Shown: positions 46,161 to 59,059 of the stretch, piece by piece
How positions within the stretch are numbered: position 1 is the stretch's first letter
Layout of the letters: each line of letters starts with the position of its first letter
From: Halichondria panicea
Taxonomy: Eukaryota > Porifera > Demospongiae > Suberitida > Halichondriidae
Assembly (NCBI RefSeq): GCF_963675165.1
Contig: NC_087377.1
Span: 15,000,198-15,064,197 of the forward strand
Length of the DNA stretch: 64,000 nt
Direction of reading: 5' to 3'
Notes under the pieces: generated by a model
Told to the model about the DNA's origin: nothing
What the model saw: only the letters and a program-made list of their open reading frames with translations
Database searches by the model: none
Program-made: the position numbers and the translations under genes

Positions 46161-47143
46161 GTTATAGTTAAACAATGGCCTCGAGTGGTATATTTGATTT
46201 ACACGCGAGAGTAATCTGATAAACCACGAGGCGCAGCCGAGTTGGTTTATCTGATTACTCGAGCGTGTAAAGCAAATATACCACGAGAGGCCATAGTTTA
46301 ACTGGCTTGTACTATGTTTAGAACTGTACTACTATGTTTAGCTACTTCCTGTCATGCTTCTTCAATGAATATGCTTATAACTACTGTTTGACGTCACTGT
46401 TGCTATAGCTATGCAATGAATTTGCTATCTTTTTAAAAAGCGATGGCTGATTCAAGCAAGTGTCTATGATTCAAGCAAGCAATTGTGAAGGCTGTGTTTC
46501 TGCATCTTTATAGAAGGCACTTCAAGAAAGTACACTGGTGCTACTTGTCTACAAAGAGTGCAAATGTACCCGAAAATATCATTCCACAAGCCTACTGTAC
46601 TGGCCCAGTGCAGTGCAGTCTCTTTAGTCTGAGAAACACTTGGCAGTCTGGACCCTTCTTACTGCTCCTGGTCCCATGCAGCAATGTAATAAGCAGGTTG
46701 TGACAACCAATGTTGAAAGTTGAAAAAAAGCAACACAAACAAACCAGTATCGTTCGGTTCACGGAGTTCTTCCAAATTTGCCTCCTTTTTGGAACTATTC
46801 ATCGCTCGAACTTGGCTCTTTTTATGTTGACTAGCTCGAACTTGGCTCTTTTTATGTTGACTAAAATCATTAGTAGTCTGTTTTGTATTGAATTCTCTAA
46901 TATTGCTAATATTGATTGAATTGAGTAGTGTGTCATTGTTTTAATTGAAACAGTGTGTCAATTTTGTTGCAAAGGTGGGATACTGTATTCAGTTCTAGCT
47001 GTACATGTAGTTTGACCACAAGCCATGGTATATGGCTGTTATACACTAGGGTATAACAGCCATATACCATGGCTGTGGTCAGACAGGTTGTATAAGTAGT
47101 ATAAACTACAACTGAAGCCTTTGATCTTTGGTGCAACCATAGT
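46161..47143. mobile_element. About 980-bp insertion in P4 with hairpins at both ends
   Basis: P1 reads GGTATAATCTCC at 9551-9562; in P4 the two halves are separated by this stretch. A near-perfect inverted repeat with about 63-bp arms lies at 46166-46303 (AGTTAAAC and GTTTAACT at its tips). A second hairpin with 31-bp arms lies at 47013-47081 (TGACCACA and TGTGGTCA). A 30-bp unit (TCGAACTTGGCTCTTTTTAT) occurs twice at 46804-46863. No known protein is encoded. Confidence 0.6.
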
Positions 47144-48561
47144 ACAATCTCCTATGTATACCCTTTTGTAGTGTTATTTTGTTGGTGGCTTGTGAAAATG
47201 AAACTGTTGTCAAATTCAATTCTTCCTCAACAATAGTATGGAAACGTATCAGTTTGAAGAGATGATGATCTCACACGAATAAGAATAACTATAGCTCCAA
47301 ACCTTTGTCTGTGTTTAGTGGATCTGATTGTGCTAATGTTTCTCGAGATATAAACTACTGTGACCACGTGGTTGAACAAGTCTTTCCGACTGTGACATGC
47401 ATGGGGTTCAAAATTTCTCGTACCATCTCTCGAGGGTAGATCTTCTGGTGAACGTATTCGTGTTCTTAGTGCCCGAGCATGCAATTGTGAACTGCAACAC
47501 TGACATATCAGTCAGTGAATTCCAGTTACAGAGTGGAGGGAGCTTTAGAGAATTTGAAGTTGAAAGTTTCTGTTGCATTGAATCCACTTCTCCAGTACTG
47601 GTCTCCCAGTATGCATATGGTGGTACGAGTGATGGCGTGGAAGACCTATGCATCCATGATGATAATCCCTCCAATTGAGCAGTTTACAAATAACTATTTA
47701 GTCGAGAATTTCACTAATTTCTCATCCAACTATGTCATGACGTTCAGACAATTCTGTAGTTACTGGATGGCAGAAAGGTGTCTGTTCAAATGGAGAAGTT
47801 TGTGGCCTCATAAGTAGAACAAAATATGTTTACTGGAGATCATTCTGTTTGCCATTAAAACAACTCAGCTGTTCTAGGTGTTTCGGTGTACAGATTCGCT
47901 ACAGCCAGTTCTAGTTACCCTGGAGGCATGAGATTATCTCCCATACAATGCAACTGTGCATGGTCAAAAATCTATTTGTTTAAATAACATGAGACAGTTT
48001 AATTGTAGCTGCGCTAGCTTGAATGGATTTGGTGCTAAACAGATGGATTCACCTGTTATTGTAAGTTGAGTGTTTAAGTTTATATAGATGTATATCAAGT
48101 AGAACAAATATACGTGGTAGCAGCCACCTAGTTTCTACTGCACTCTATAGTAAGAGCTATCTTTTGGGTTTACAGATAAAAGACACTAGTCTATCAGTAT
48201 GTGTGTGAAGAGCACTCTTGTACGATCTCAAGTTGCATGTAGCTGTTTCATTAAAGCCACCATTCACAAAAAAATAAAATGACCACGTGCAGTAAGCATA
48301 CAAATCACGTTTGTTAGCATTAAAGTTGCTGCGATCAGAGCTAGAATGAGTTCACACCAAATATCAACCTTTTCTTCAAGTTTTAATCTCACTAAGAGTT
48401 TTCTTTTAATACCATGTTGCTTTCTACAACTTGGTATTGGAGGCTGTATTTAACTATGGGTGAGTGTAAGTCATACCTATAGATAGTAACCATGGTAATA
48501 GTGGAAGGGATCAATACATTTTGAAGATGCGTGAACAGTTATTCAAGTTACAAGAAATGAT

Positions 48562-49235
48562 AGAGTAAGTCGCCTAACCTTGTCAGACATCAATGCATCA
48601 TAAAAGTGCGAACAAAACAAATCAATTATTGCACACTCTATAATAGATGGCTGTAACCAGTATATATACATCTATTTTACTGCTAAAAATCTTTCTCCTT
48701 CATTGAAAAGAAACGAGAGTTCTCTGATACAGCGTAGATACAAGATGCAGTTTCTATCACCTTCACAACAGCCTTGTGGTGGAAACCTTGATGGGCAGCC
48801 GCGTGAGCTTCTTCATGCACAGGCAGGACACAATGAGCTTCACATAGCACACAGCGCTTAGCACATCGCGCATGACCCATTGAAAATTGTTACATAGCTA
48901 TAGCGCATATATAGCACATCACACATTGCGTATCGGACATCTTCGCATATAGCGCATATAGCACTTAGCACATAATCTGAGTTGTAAACACAAACACATG
49001 GCAAGTTGTATATATGCAGTTAGAAGTCTAGCTATATAGATCTAGTTTTTACTGTGTATACGTCTTTCTCCCTCCTTCAGGCGCATAGTACATCACACGT
49101 GGCGTATTGGAAATCTTTGCATATAGTACATAGCACATAGCGCGACCTTCTGTTAGAGTGTACAATTAGTCTTGTGCATTACACAACCTTTTACTGACGC
49201 ACTTTGATGTCTGACAGAGTTCGGCAACTTACTCC
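48562..49235. mobile_element. Second copy of the 680-bp fold-back element
   Basis: Aligns to 10976-11655 with small differences, at the same place in P4. Carried along by duplication of the block rather than inserted anew. Confidence 0.5.
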
Positions 49236-50059
49236 AAGTAAGTTTTGTTTATCTTATCAGTGTGAGTTATATGGCTATAAGTTCTGTAGTATAACTGAAT
49301 CACCTCATTTGTATTTTTCAAAAGCTATCACCTGCCCTCCCTTGACTATTCCTTTTAATGGTTTTGTGACGCACAATTCTACTGCTGATGAAAACGGCAA
49401 CTATGCTTTTTATATGGGGGCTACCTAAAATTGTGACACTGGGTTTTTCCTGGTTGGTAACAACTCAAAACGGCATTACTGGTGCCTTAATTATGCTTAA
49501 AGATTCTAATAGTAAGACATGCAATTTTTATTTTCTATAGTTGCAGTTGCCTCATCTTCATCACTTATCCGAGATGTTGTCATACCTGTTGTGAGTGTGG
49601 TGGCTGTACTAGCTCTAGTTGTACTGGGTGGAGCTGTCTATGGATACATTCAAGTGATAAGCCATCTGTTCAAGTTAAAAGATCCACAAACTGGAACTGC
49701 CAAACTATGGAACATAGGAACCATGGAATGCTGAGAACCATGCATGCATGGAACCATAACATATTAAGGTATTTCAGTCCATGAAAAACTGATCACTGTC
49801 AACATATCAATAGGTATTTAAAGAATTATCATTTTGCTAATGACGTTTACTCGATTGTCGATCACTAAACTCACTTTTAGCACAACAATAATAATTGCCT
49901 TTATGGACATCTGGAGAATTAAGACCGAATATTCGTATGTGCATGGTATTGCATGGTATGAATATTTTAACGAAGTGATTATCAGAGACATCTGGACTCA
50001 ATACAATTAACTGAGATCTAATAGTATATAACCGGAGACTGAGTAGCTCAACAACAAAA

Positions 50060-50900
50060 TATTGATCTTGTAATGCCCACATCACAGGTAACACTGCATG
50101 ACTTCTTGTATGTTTTATAGACTGATGTGACAATGTTAATAAGTGATAAAATAATTTGTAGTGGTTCCCCATAAAAGAGAAAGACATGCAGTTGTTCTTG
50201 TGTATCACAAATCCAGAGCTAAGTGCAATTCAGTGGGAATGTTTTCACTCTTCAACTGTATAGTAAGCATATTTTGGTTGGAACACCAAAAAACTGAGAA
50301 ACTGTTGGACACCATAGACACCACGGGCACTACAGAACACCACTGAGAAACTGTAGGACACCATAGACATCACGGGCACTACAGAACACCACTGAGAAAC
50401 TGTAGGACACCATAGACACCACGGGCACTACAAAACACCACTGAGAAACTGTAGGACACCATAGACATCACGGGCACTACAGAACACCACTGAGAAACTG
50501 TAGGACACCATAGACACCACAGGCACTACTGAACGCCACTGAGAAACTGTAATACACCGTAGATACTATAGTACACCACGGGGCACTACTAAATAGTGTT
50601 GATAGACACTATTTGACACTACAAAAGACACCATGTTGGACATTATAGATACTATACTATAAATTATAGTTAAAACGCTGACACAGCTTATTTCGTGGTT
50701 CTTACATCCAGTACTAATCCATATTTTCCTAAAATTAATATTCTCTATAATTATGGAGTGCAAGGAAAAGGGATTCTTGTTGAAGCCTACTTTATAAACT
50801 GTCAGATGCCTATTTAGCACTACCGTACACGTGTACCAGAATGGCAGTACGAATATTCCAGTATTATAAAGACCTCTCTCATAATTATATACCGTATAAA
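50060..50900 (+). pseudogene. Q4: dead IgGFc exon remnant with minisatellite
   Basis: A signal exon end (CTTGTAATGCCCACATCACA) lies at about 50068-50090, an exon 2 fragment at 50185-50260 and further exon 2 remnants at 50755-50860 (KGILVEAYFINCQMPI-like, then MAV). The 49-bp array lies between. Confidence 0.65.
50306..50580. repeat. 49-bp minisatellite, about 5-6 units
   Basis: The same unit as at 12945-13130. Alternating units differ at CACC/CATC and ACAGAACACC/ACTGAACGCC, pointing to higher-order duplication. Confidence 0.9.
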
Positions 50901-51201
50901 TATGATTTGACAACCAAGCTAACGTAATACTATTCCTTAGGAAGCCATACTCCCTTAGATTCATGTTGCATAATAAAGTGTGCATCTACTGACAGTGTTA
51001 TGCAACAGAGCATGCATGTTAGGAGTTTGTGTAATTGCAACAGTGTTAGGAGTTGCATTCATTGGGGACGATAACATATGCCTTCCTTGCCAGGAAATGG
51101 GTAACTAGCTATAGACATGTCTTAAAGCCTATACTGTGTGCTTATAGAACTATATACTAGCTAGCTATATAGCTTAGGTATAGTTAGTAACAGTTGCTAT
51201 A
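50901..51201 (+). promoter_or_regulatory. Type B upstream region of G5
   Basis: Shares 14240-14546 of the G2 flank. It ends AACAGTTGCTATA before the ATG. No exon is seen. Confidence 0.45.
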
Positions 51202-54200
51202 ATGACCTACAGAATTGTTACATTGACCCTGTCCATAGTCATAATCACATTTGCTCACAAGAAAGCATTCTGTAATGCCCAAATCACAGGTAGGACTGAG
51301 TTTTATATGTGTATGTAGTAGTCTGGAATTGTTCATTGATCGTAGATGTGACCCTATCAAGTGCTGGCAACAAATTTGTGGTCGGTTTCCCCAGAAATTT
51401 TGATCATGAAGCAGAACAGTTGTTCTTATTTATAACAAACCCAGAGTCAAGTGCTGTTAGCTTTACAGTCACTCCAATTGATAGCAGTGGGAACGTTTCA
51501 ACATCTTCAATTACTATAAACATACCATTAAATTTTGAAGTTGTATCTGTCGATGAAAGGAACAAGGGGATCCTTGTTGAAGCTAACGGAAACATCAGTG
51601 TGTATGGGCTGTCTTACGATTCTGGTTCTGCAGATGCCTATTTAGCATTACCATGTACTATAATGGCAGTGGATGAATACGAATATTATGGAATCTCCTA
51701 TGTACCCTTTTGTAGCGTTATTTTGTTGGTGGCTTGCGAAAATGAAACTGTTGTCAAATTCAATTCTGTAACAATAACACTCAATAGTTTGGAAACGTAT
51801 CAGTTTGAAAGTAGTACTCAGGATCTCACAGGAACAAGAATAACTAGCTCCAAACCTTTGTCTGTGTTTAGTGGATCTGATTGTGCTAATATTCCTCAAG
51901 ATATAAACTACTGTGATCACCTGGTTGAACAAGTGCCTCCGACTGTGACATGGGGCTCAAAATTCCTCGTAGCATCTCTCAAGGGTAGATCTTCTGGTGA
52001 ACGTATTCGTGTTCTTAGTGCCCGAGCAGCAAGTGTAGCTGTGAACTGCAACACTAACGTATCAGTCAGTGAATTCCAGTTACAGAGTGGAGGGAGCTAC
52101 CGAGAATTTGAAATACTTATTAACAGTTTCTGTAGCATCGAATCCACTTCACCAGTACTGGTCGCACAGTATGCATATGGTAGTGAGAGTGATGGCGTGG
52201 GAGACCCATTTATGATGATAATCCCTCCAATTGAGCAGTTTACAAATAACTATTTAGTCGAGAGTTTCACTAATTTCTCATCCAACCATGTCACGGTGTA
52301 TGTTTCTTCTGAGTTTTTTCAAACTGCACAAATATTTTTAGACAATTCCATTGTTACGGACTGGAGGAATGTTGTCTGTGCAAGTGGAGAGATTTGTGGC
52401 CATATAAGTAGAACAAATGTGCCTACTGGAGCTCATTCTGTCCGCCATCAAAACAGCTCAGCCGTTTTAGGTGTTTCAGTGTACGGATTCAGCTCTTCCA
52501 ACTCTTCAGATTCTTATGGTTACCCTGGAGCCATGAGGTTATCTCCCATACATTGCAACTGTGGTCAAAATTCTATTTGTTTGAATAACATGGGACAGTT
52601 TAATTGTAGCTGCTTGAATGGATTTGGTGCTCAATTGACTGGAACTGATGAATTCACCTGTAATGGTAAGTTGAGTGTTTCTACTAATAGAAGGGTCATG
52701 TCACTGTTTCTTTCTTTTCATTGCAGCCATAACCTGTCCTCCATCTACTGCTCCTTCCATTGGCTCTGTGACATACAGTGCCACAGCTGATGAAAATAAC
52801 ACCTATGCCTTTGATGTGGTAGCTACCTACAACTGTTTCGCTGGATTTTCTCTTGTCGGCGACAATACAAGGAACTGCACTGGAGATGGCAGTAGCACTA
52901 CTGGTGCTTTTGCTGGTATAGCTCCAATCTGTGCAGGTAGGAACTTACACAATATTTCAGGAGTTGTATATTATAGGCTTCTCTTCTACAGCTATAACAT
53001 GTCCTCCACTTTCTAATCCAACAAACGGCTCTCTGTCTTATTCGAATGTGCCTGGTCAAAACAACAGCTATGCTTTCAATGTCGAGGCTACCTACAGTTG
53101 TGATACTGGATTTTCACTAGTTGACAACAACACAAGGACTTGCACTGGAGATGGAAGTAGCACTAATGGTTCTTTTGATGGAGAAGCACCAACTTGTGAA
53201 GGTGACTCCATGAAAAACGCTGAACTGTGCTCTAACATTCTATATATACAGTCATTACCTGCCCTCCCCCGAGTGATCCTGTCAATGGCGCTGTGGTTTA
53301 CAACAGTGATTTAGAGTTTGGATCGCAAGCTATCTACAATTGTAACACTGGGTTTTTTCTAGTTGGTAATACGACCAGGACTTGTAGTGGAGATAGCAGT
53401 AACACTACTGGTTATTTTGATGGAGAAGCACCAACTTGTGAAGGTGAGCGTATGAAAAAAGTTTAAACCGTATAATTATAATATATACAGTCATTACCTG
53501 CCCTCCCCTGAACCATCCTTCCAATGGCTCTGTGCTTTACAACATTGATTTAGAGTTTGGAACACCAGCAATGTACAGTTGTGACAATGGATTTTCTCTG
53601 GTTGGTAATACGACCAGGACTTGTACTGGAGATGGCAGTAGTATTACTGGTTCTTTTGATGGAGAAGCACCAACTTGTGAAGGTGAGTGTCCATGCATGC
53701 AGTTAATTACATTCTGCAATAAATAGCATGTGTATTGTGACTCAAGGTGCACTCCATCATTCCATATGCAGCCATAACCTGCTTTGCCCTAAGTGACCCT
53801 ATGAACGGCCATGTAGACTATGAAGGTATTTCTTCTAATAACAACCAATTCCAAATTCCTTTTGGTACGATGGCCACCTACACTTGTGTCATTGGGTTTG
53901 CTCTGATTGGTAATGACATAAGATTTTGCACTGGAGATGGCAGTAGCACTACTGGTGCATTTAGTGGAATTGATCCAACTTGTGAACGTAAGTGACACCA
54001 ACATGTTTTGTTTTAGCTTACACTAATTTGTCCTATGTAGCTATAACCTGTCCTCCTTTGATGAGCCCAACCAATGGCACTGTGTCTTATGGCGGAGTTG
54101 CTACTGATGTAAATGGCAACTTTACGTTCAATGTAATGGCTACCTACAGTTGTGACACTGGGTTTTCTCTGATTGATAACAGCTCAAGGACTTGCACCGG

Positions 54201-55928
54201 AGATGGAATGAGTGTCAATGGTGGCTTTAATGGAACAGCTCCAACTTGTGACCGTGAGTGCTCTTCACACACTTAACTTGCAACTGTAAACCCTCTCCTC
54301 TCTCCAACTGTCTACAGCTATAACCTGCCCTGCTGTGGCAGCGTCAAGTAGTGGCAGTATTGATTTTGGTGGAGCCTCATCTGATGGAAACAGCAACTAT
54401 GCCTTTGATGTGGTAGCTAATTACAATTGTGATAATGGATTTTCTCTGGTTGGTAATAGCTCGAGGACGTGTACTGGAGATGGCAGTAGCACTACTGGTG
54501 CTTTTGATGGAGCAGCTCCAACTTGTGAACGTAAGTGCATATGTTTCTGTTATTTTTAACTCCCCTAACAATCCACCCCACCCACCAGCCATAACTTGCC
54601 CTGGTGTGCTCATACCGAACAACGGCAATATTGACTTTGATGGCGCCTCACTTGATGAAAATGGCACATATATTTTTGCTGTGGTGGCTACCTACAGTTG
54701 TGACACTGGGTTTTATCTGGTTGGTAACGACTCACGGACTTGCACTGGAGATGGCAGTAGTATTATTGGTACTTTTGATGGGTCGGCTTCAACTTGTCAG
54801 CGTGAGTTACATACATGGCTTTATATGACATACTGAATCACATATATTCTTTTTTCAAAAGTTATCACCTGCCCTCCGTTGACTATTCCTTTTAATGGTG
54901 CTGTGACGTACAATTCTACTGCTGATGAAAACGGCAACTATGATTTTTATGTGATGGCTACCTACAATTGTGACACTGGCTTTTTTCTGGTTGGTGACAA
55001 CTCAACAACTTGCATTGGAAATGGCAGTAGCATTACTGGTGCCTTCAAAGGCCTAGTTCCAATATGTGAATGTAAGTTATAATAATTTTAGGGACTCAAT
55101 TTGAATAAGCATTTCTGTTACATACAGCTATAACATGCCCATCACTTTCCAATCTATCCAACGGCTCTCTGTCTTATTCGAATGTGCCTGATCAAAACAA
55201 CAGCTATGCTTTCAAAGTCGAGGTTACCTACAGCTGCAACTCTGGGTTTGCTCTGGTTGGTAACAAGACAAGGAATTGCTCTGGAGATGGTAGTAGTACT
55301 ACTGGCTATTTTGATGCGTCTGCTCCAACTTGCAAAGGTAAATACTATAATACTTCTGTGTTTGGAAACAAACTGTTTTTGCAGCAATAACATGTTCTCC
55401 TATTGCCGACCCAATTAATGGGACTGTAATCTATTCTACTGAGGCTGATGGTTTGGGAAATTATGTGTTCAATGTGACGGCTAATCACAGTTGTGACACT
55501 GGGTTTGATCTGGTTGGTAACAACCCAAGGACTTGCAGTGGAGATGGAAGTAGCATTACCGGTGCATTTGATGGAGAGGATCTGAAATGTGAAGGTGCAA
55601 ACAGTATTAGTGTGTACAGATTATAATGACAATAAGGCAAACCCTACTGTACACAATTCATTAATTAATTTAACGACCAAAAATACATTGATACAATTTT
55701 AAGATTAATTATAGGCTTTCATAAGTAATGAATTTTTGTTTTTACTCATGCACAGTTTTAGTTGCCTCTTTTGCATCACTTATCCTCGGTGTTGTCATAC
55801 CTGTTGTGAGTGTGGTGGCTGTACTAGCTCTAGTTGTACTGGGTGGAGCTGTCTATGGATACATTCAAGTGATAAGCCATCTGTTGAAGTTAAAAAAGTC
55901 TGAAACCGGGACTGCTAAACTACTGTAA
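51202..55928 (+). CDS. G5: IgGFc/EGF/11xCCP single-pass membrane protein
   Basis: The simplest intact copy, about 1289 aa. Exons: 51202-51289 signal; 51346-52665 IgGFc-EGF; CCP 52727-52936, 52992-53201, 53252-53443, 53491-53682, 53772-53987, 54041-54253, 54318-54530, 54589-54801, 54862-55071, 55128-55337, 55385-55594; TM 55756-55928. The CCP order a to k without repeats makes it a reference for the other genes. The signal exon is type B (MTYRIVTLTLSIVIITFAHK). The CCP block is very close to the outer modules of G1, while its large exon is closest to the second one of G4, so the gene is a mosaic. The donor after 53201 is GTGACT, weaker than usual. Confidence 0.87.
51346..52665 (+). other. G5 IgGFc-EGF exon
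   Basis: An open 1320-nt exon with all landmarks (DAYLALPC, LTGTRITSSKPLSVFSGSDC, CDHLVEQVPPTVTWG, GDPFMMIIPP). It has a 4-residue expansion (SSSNSSDSYGYPG) near the end of the domain. The acceptor is CGTAG. The EGF module is intact. Confidence 0.9.
52727..55594 (+). other. G5 CCP array, 11 exons in plain order
   Basis: Types a b c d e f g h i j k, each once. Four cysteines in all modules and Phe or Tyr in place of the usual Trp. In the i exon a Cys-Thr-Gly became Cys-Ile-Gly and FDG became FKG, small signs of drift. Confidence 0.87.
55756..55928 (+). other. G5 last exon: TM helix and tail
   Basis: LVASFASLILGVVIPVV leads into the same helix and tail. The putative microexon donor upstream is lost here (CTTTCATAAG). 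Confidence 0.85.
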
Positions 55929-56584
55929 TCTTTAATATGGTTTTCAGTCTGTGCAAAACTAATAATTATCACTGTCAACAGTACGTCATTTACATTTAAG
56001 TAGATAGAGGTTTTTGGGTATGAAACACTAACTTATCGTTTAATTTGTGATTCTAAAGAATAATGCTCTATACCAATGAGCTCACTTTTATGTTCGTTTC
56101 GATCGAGATAAAAATGTTTGTTCATGTACGTCTTGTCCACGTCCACTGACAACACTATAAGGCTCTTCTCTGTAGTCTGTATGGAATGTCATTAATTTCA
56201 CATTTTGAAGAATTTATTATCAGAAAAATGTGCTAAACAATGCAACATCTAGACCTGTGTGAACACCTTGAACATTAATGTGCACATGCAACTAGATCTA
56301 GCTATAATTTATAAAAGTAGGGAGCATTGATATTTTGGCGTAAGAAGATGGTTTGACAAAGGGGAGCTTTTTCTTGTATGCATGCATGGCCTTGGAGGGG
56401 GAGCTGAGACATATGCAGCCCAAAATTATCTAAGCATAGCATTGCAAGATTATCACCAAAAATAAAAGGGGACTCCAGCACTCTGCTTCTGACTGGTCTA
56501 AGCATATTATAGATAGAACTCTTCCTTTTCTATCTATGGTCTAAGTCTATATAATACTACTTTAACCCTGTCTACTCGTAATTA
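55929..56584. other. Shared 3' flank after G5
   Basis: Noncoding copy of the flank after G1, without the MITE. Confidence 0.5.
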
Positions 56585-58779
56585 TAATTATACGTTTGCT
56601 CACAAGAATGTGTAATGCCCAAATCACAAGTAGAATTCTTGAATTGTCCATTGCTTCATCTTATAGATGTGAAGTGCTGGCAACAACTCTCTCGTTGACT
56701 TCCCTAGTTAGTGGTCAATTGCAATGGGATAAAATTTCTTATTCATCCACACAAACCCAAAGTTAAATAATATTTTCCCGGTCACAATTGATCGTGGGAG
56801 CATTTCAATTTCTTCAATCATCCAGTTTTTGGGGGATCTTTGTTGAAGCTGATGTATATTATAAGATCAAGGATGTATATTAACTATTTTCTGCGGACAT
56901 GTTACAGTGTATGTACTATGATGGCAGTGGATGAATGAATTATTATGGAGTCTCGTATGATGCTGGGATCCTTGGTATAATCTCCTATGTACCCTTTTGT
57001 AGTGTTATTTTTTGTTGGTGGCTTGTGAAAATGAAACTGTTGTCAAATTCAATTCTTCCTCAACAATAGTATGGAAACGTATCAGTTTGAAAGGGATGAT
57101 GATCTCACACGAATAAGAATAACTATAGCTCCAAACCTTTGTCTGTGTTTAGTGGATCTGATTGTGCTAATGTTCCTCGAGACATAAACTACTGTGATCA
57201 CCTGGTTGAACAGGTGCCTCCGACTGTGACATGGGGCTCAAAATTTCTCGTACCATCTCTCGAGGGTAGATCTTCTGGTGAACGTATTTGTGTTCTTAGT
57301 GCCCGAGCAGCAACTGTAGTTGTGAACTGCAACACTAACATAACAAATTACTATATCAGTCAGTGAATTCCAGTTACAGAGTGGAGGGAGCTTCAGAGAA
57401 TTTGAAGTTGAAAGTTTCTGTTGCATTGAATCCACTTCTCCAGTATTGGTAGCCCAGTATGCTATGGTGGTACGAGTGACGGCGTGGAAGACCCATGCAT
57501 CCATGATGATAATCCCTCCAATTGAGCAGTTTACAAATAACTATTTAGTTGAGAATTTCACTAATTTCTTATCCAACTATGTCACGACGTTCAGACAATT
57601 CTGTAGTTACTGGATGGCAGAAAGTTGTCTGTTCAAATGGAAAAGTTAGTGGCCTCATAAGTAGAACAAAATTTGTTTACTGGAGATCATTCTGTTCGCC
57701 ATTAAAACAACTCAGCTGTTCTAGGTGTTTCGGTGTACAGATTCGCTACAGCCAGTTCTAGTTACCCTGGAGGCATGAGATTATCTCAAATACAATGCAA
57801 CTGTGCATGGTCAAAAATCTATTTATTTAAATAACATGAGACACTTTAATTGTAGCTGCACTAGCTTGAATGAATTTGGTGCTAAACAGATGGATTCACC
57901 TGTAATGGTAAGTTGAGTGTTTAAATATATAGAACAAATATACGTGGTAGCAGCCTAGTTTCTACTGCACTCTATAGTAAGAGCTATCTTTTGGGTTTAC
58001 AGGTAAAAGACACTAGTCTATCAGTATGTGTGTGAAGAGCACTCTTGTACGATCTCAAGTTGCATGTAGCTGTTTCATTAAAGCCACCATTCACAAAATA
58101 ATAAAATGACCACATGCAGTAAGCATACAAATCACTTTTGTTAGCATTAAAGTTGCTGTGCATGATCAGAGCTAGAATGAGTTCACACCAAATATCAACC
58201 TTTTCTTCAAGTTTTAATCTCACTAAGAGTTTTCTTTTAATACCATGTTGCTTTCTACAACTTGGTATGAGTTAGTTACATGGCTATAAGTTCTGAGTAT
58301 AACTGAATCACCTCATTTGTATTTTTCAAAAGCTATCACCTGCCCTCCCTTAACTATTCTGGTTTTGTGACGCACAATTCTACTGCTGATGAAAACGGCA
58401 ACTATGCTTTTTATATGAGGGCTACCTAAAATTGTGACACTGGGTTTTTCCTGGTTGGTAACAACTCAACAACTTGCACTGGAAACGGCATTACTGGTGC
58501 CTTAATTATGCTTAGAGATTCTAATAGTAAGACATGCAATTTTTATTTTCTACAGTTGCAGTTGCCTTATCTTCATCATTTATCCGAGATGTTGTCATAC
58601 CTGTTGTGAGTGTGATGGCTGTACTAGCTCTAGTTGTACTGGGTGGAGCTGTCTATGGATACATTCAAGTGATAAGCCATCTTTTAAAGTTAAAAGATCC
58701 ACAAACTGGAACTGCCAAACTATGGAACAGTAGGAACCATGGAATGCTGAGAACCATGCATGCATGCATGGAACCATAA
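56585..58779 (+). pseudogene. P5: degenerate IgGFc/CCP/TM gene copy, short form
   Basis: A signal exon end lies at 56596-56632, an exon 2 start at 56665-56850, IgGFc remnants at 56920-57790 and the EGF end near 57800-57910. A CCP i-like fragment at 58336-58500 has the same TAA stop as P4. A complete TM exon lies at 58556-58779 with a longer tail (KLKDPQTGTAKLWNSRN). The fold-back element of P1 and P4 is absent; the joint is near 58268. A 2.2-kb version of the same dead gene. Confidence 0.78.
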
Positions 58780-59059
58780 CATATTAAGGTATTTCAGTCC
58801 ATGAAAAACTGATCACTGTCAACATATCAATAGGTATTTAAAGAATTATCATTTTGCTAATGACTTTTACTCGATTGTTGATCACTAAACTCACTTTTAG
58901 CACAACAATAATAATTGCCTTTATGGACATCTGGGGAATTAAGACCGAATATTCGTATGTGCATGGTATTGCATGGTATGAATATTTTAACGAAGTGATT
59001 ATCAGAGACATCTGGACTCAATACAATTAACTGAGATCTAATAGTATATAACCGGAGAC

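Larger units (their letters stand above)
45255..49733 (+). pseudogene. P4: degenerate IgGFc/CCP/TM gene copy
   Basis: The same order as P1. A signal exon end lies at 45258-45295 and an exon 2 start at 45329-45500. IgGFc body remnants lie at about 46098-46158 and, after an insertion, 47145-48070, with frame breaks. A CCP i-like fragment at 49326-49490 has an in-frame stop (ACC TAA AAT TGT). The TM exon at 49539-49733 is complete and open, with an altered tail (KLKDPQTGTAKLW and a few more residues). It cannot encode the full protein. Confidence 0.78.
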
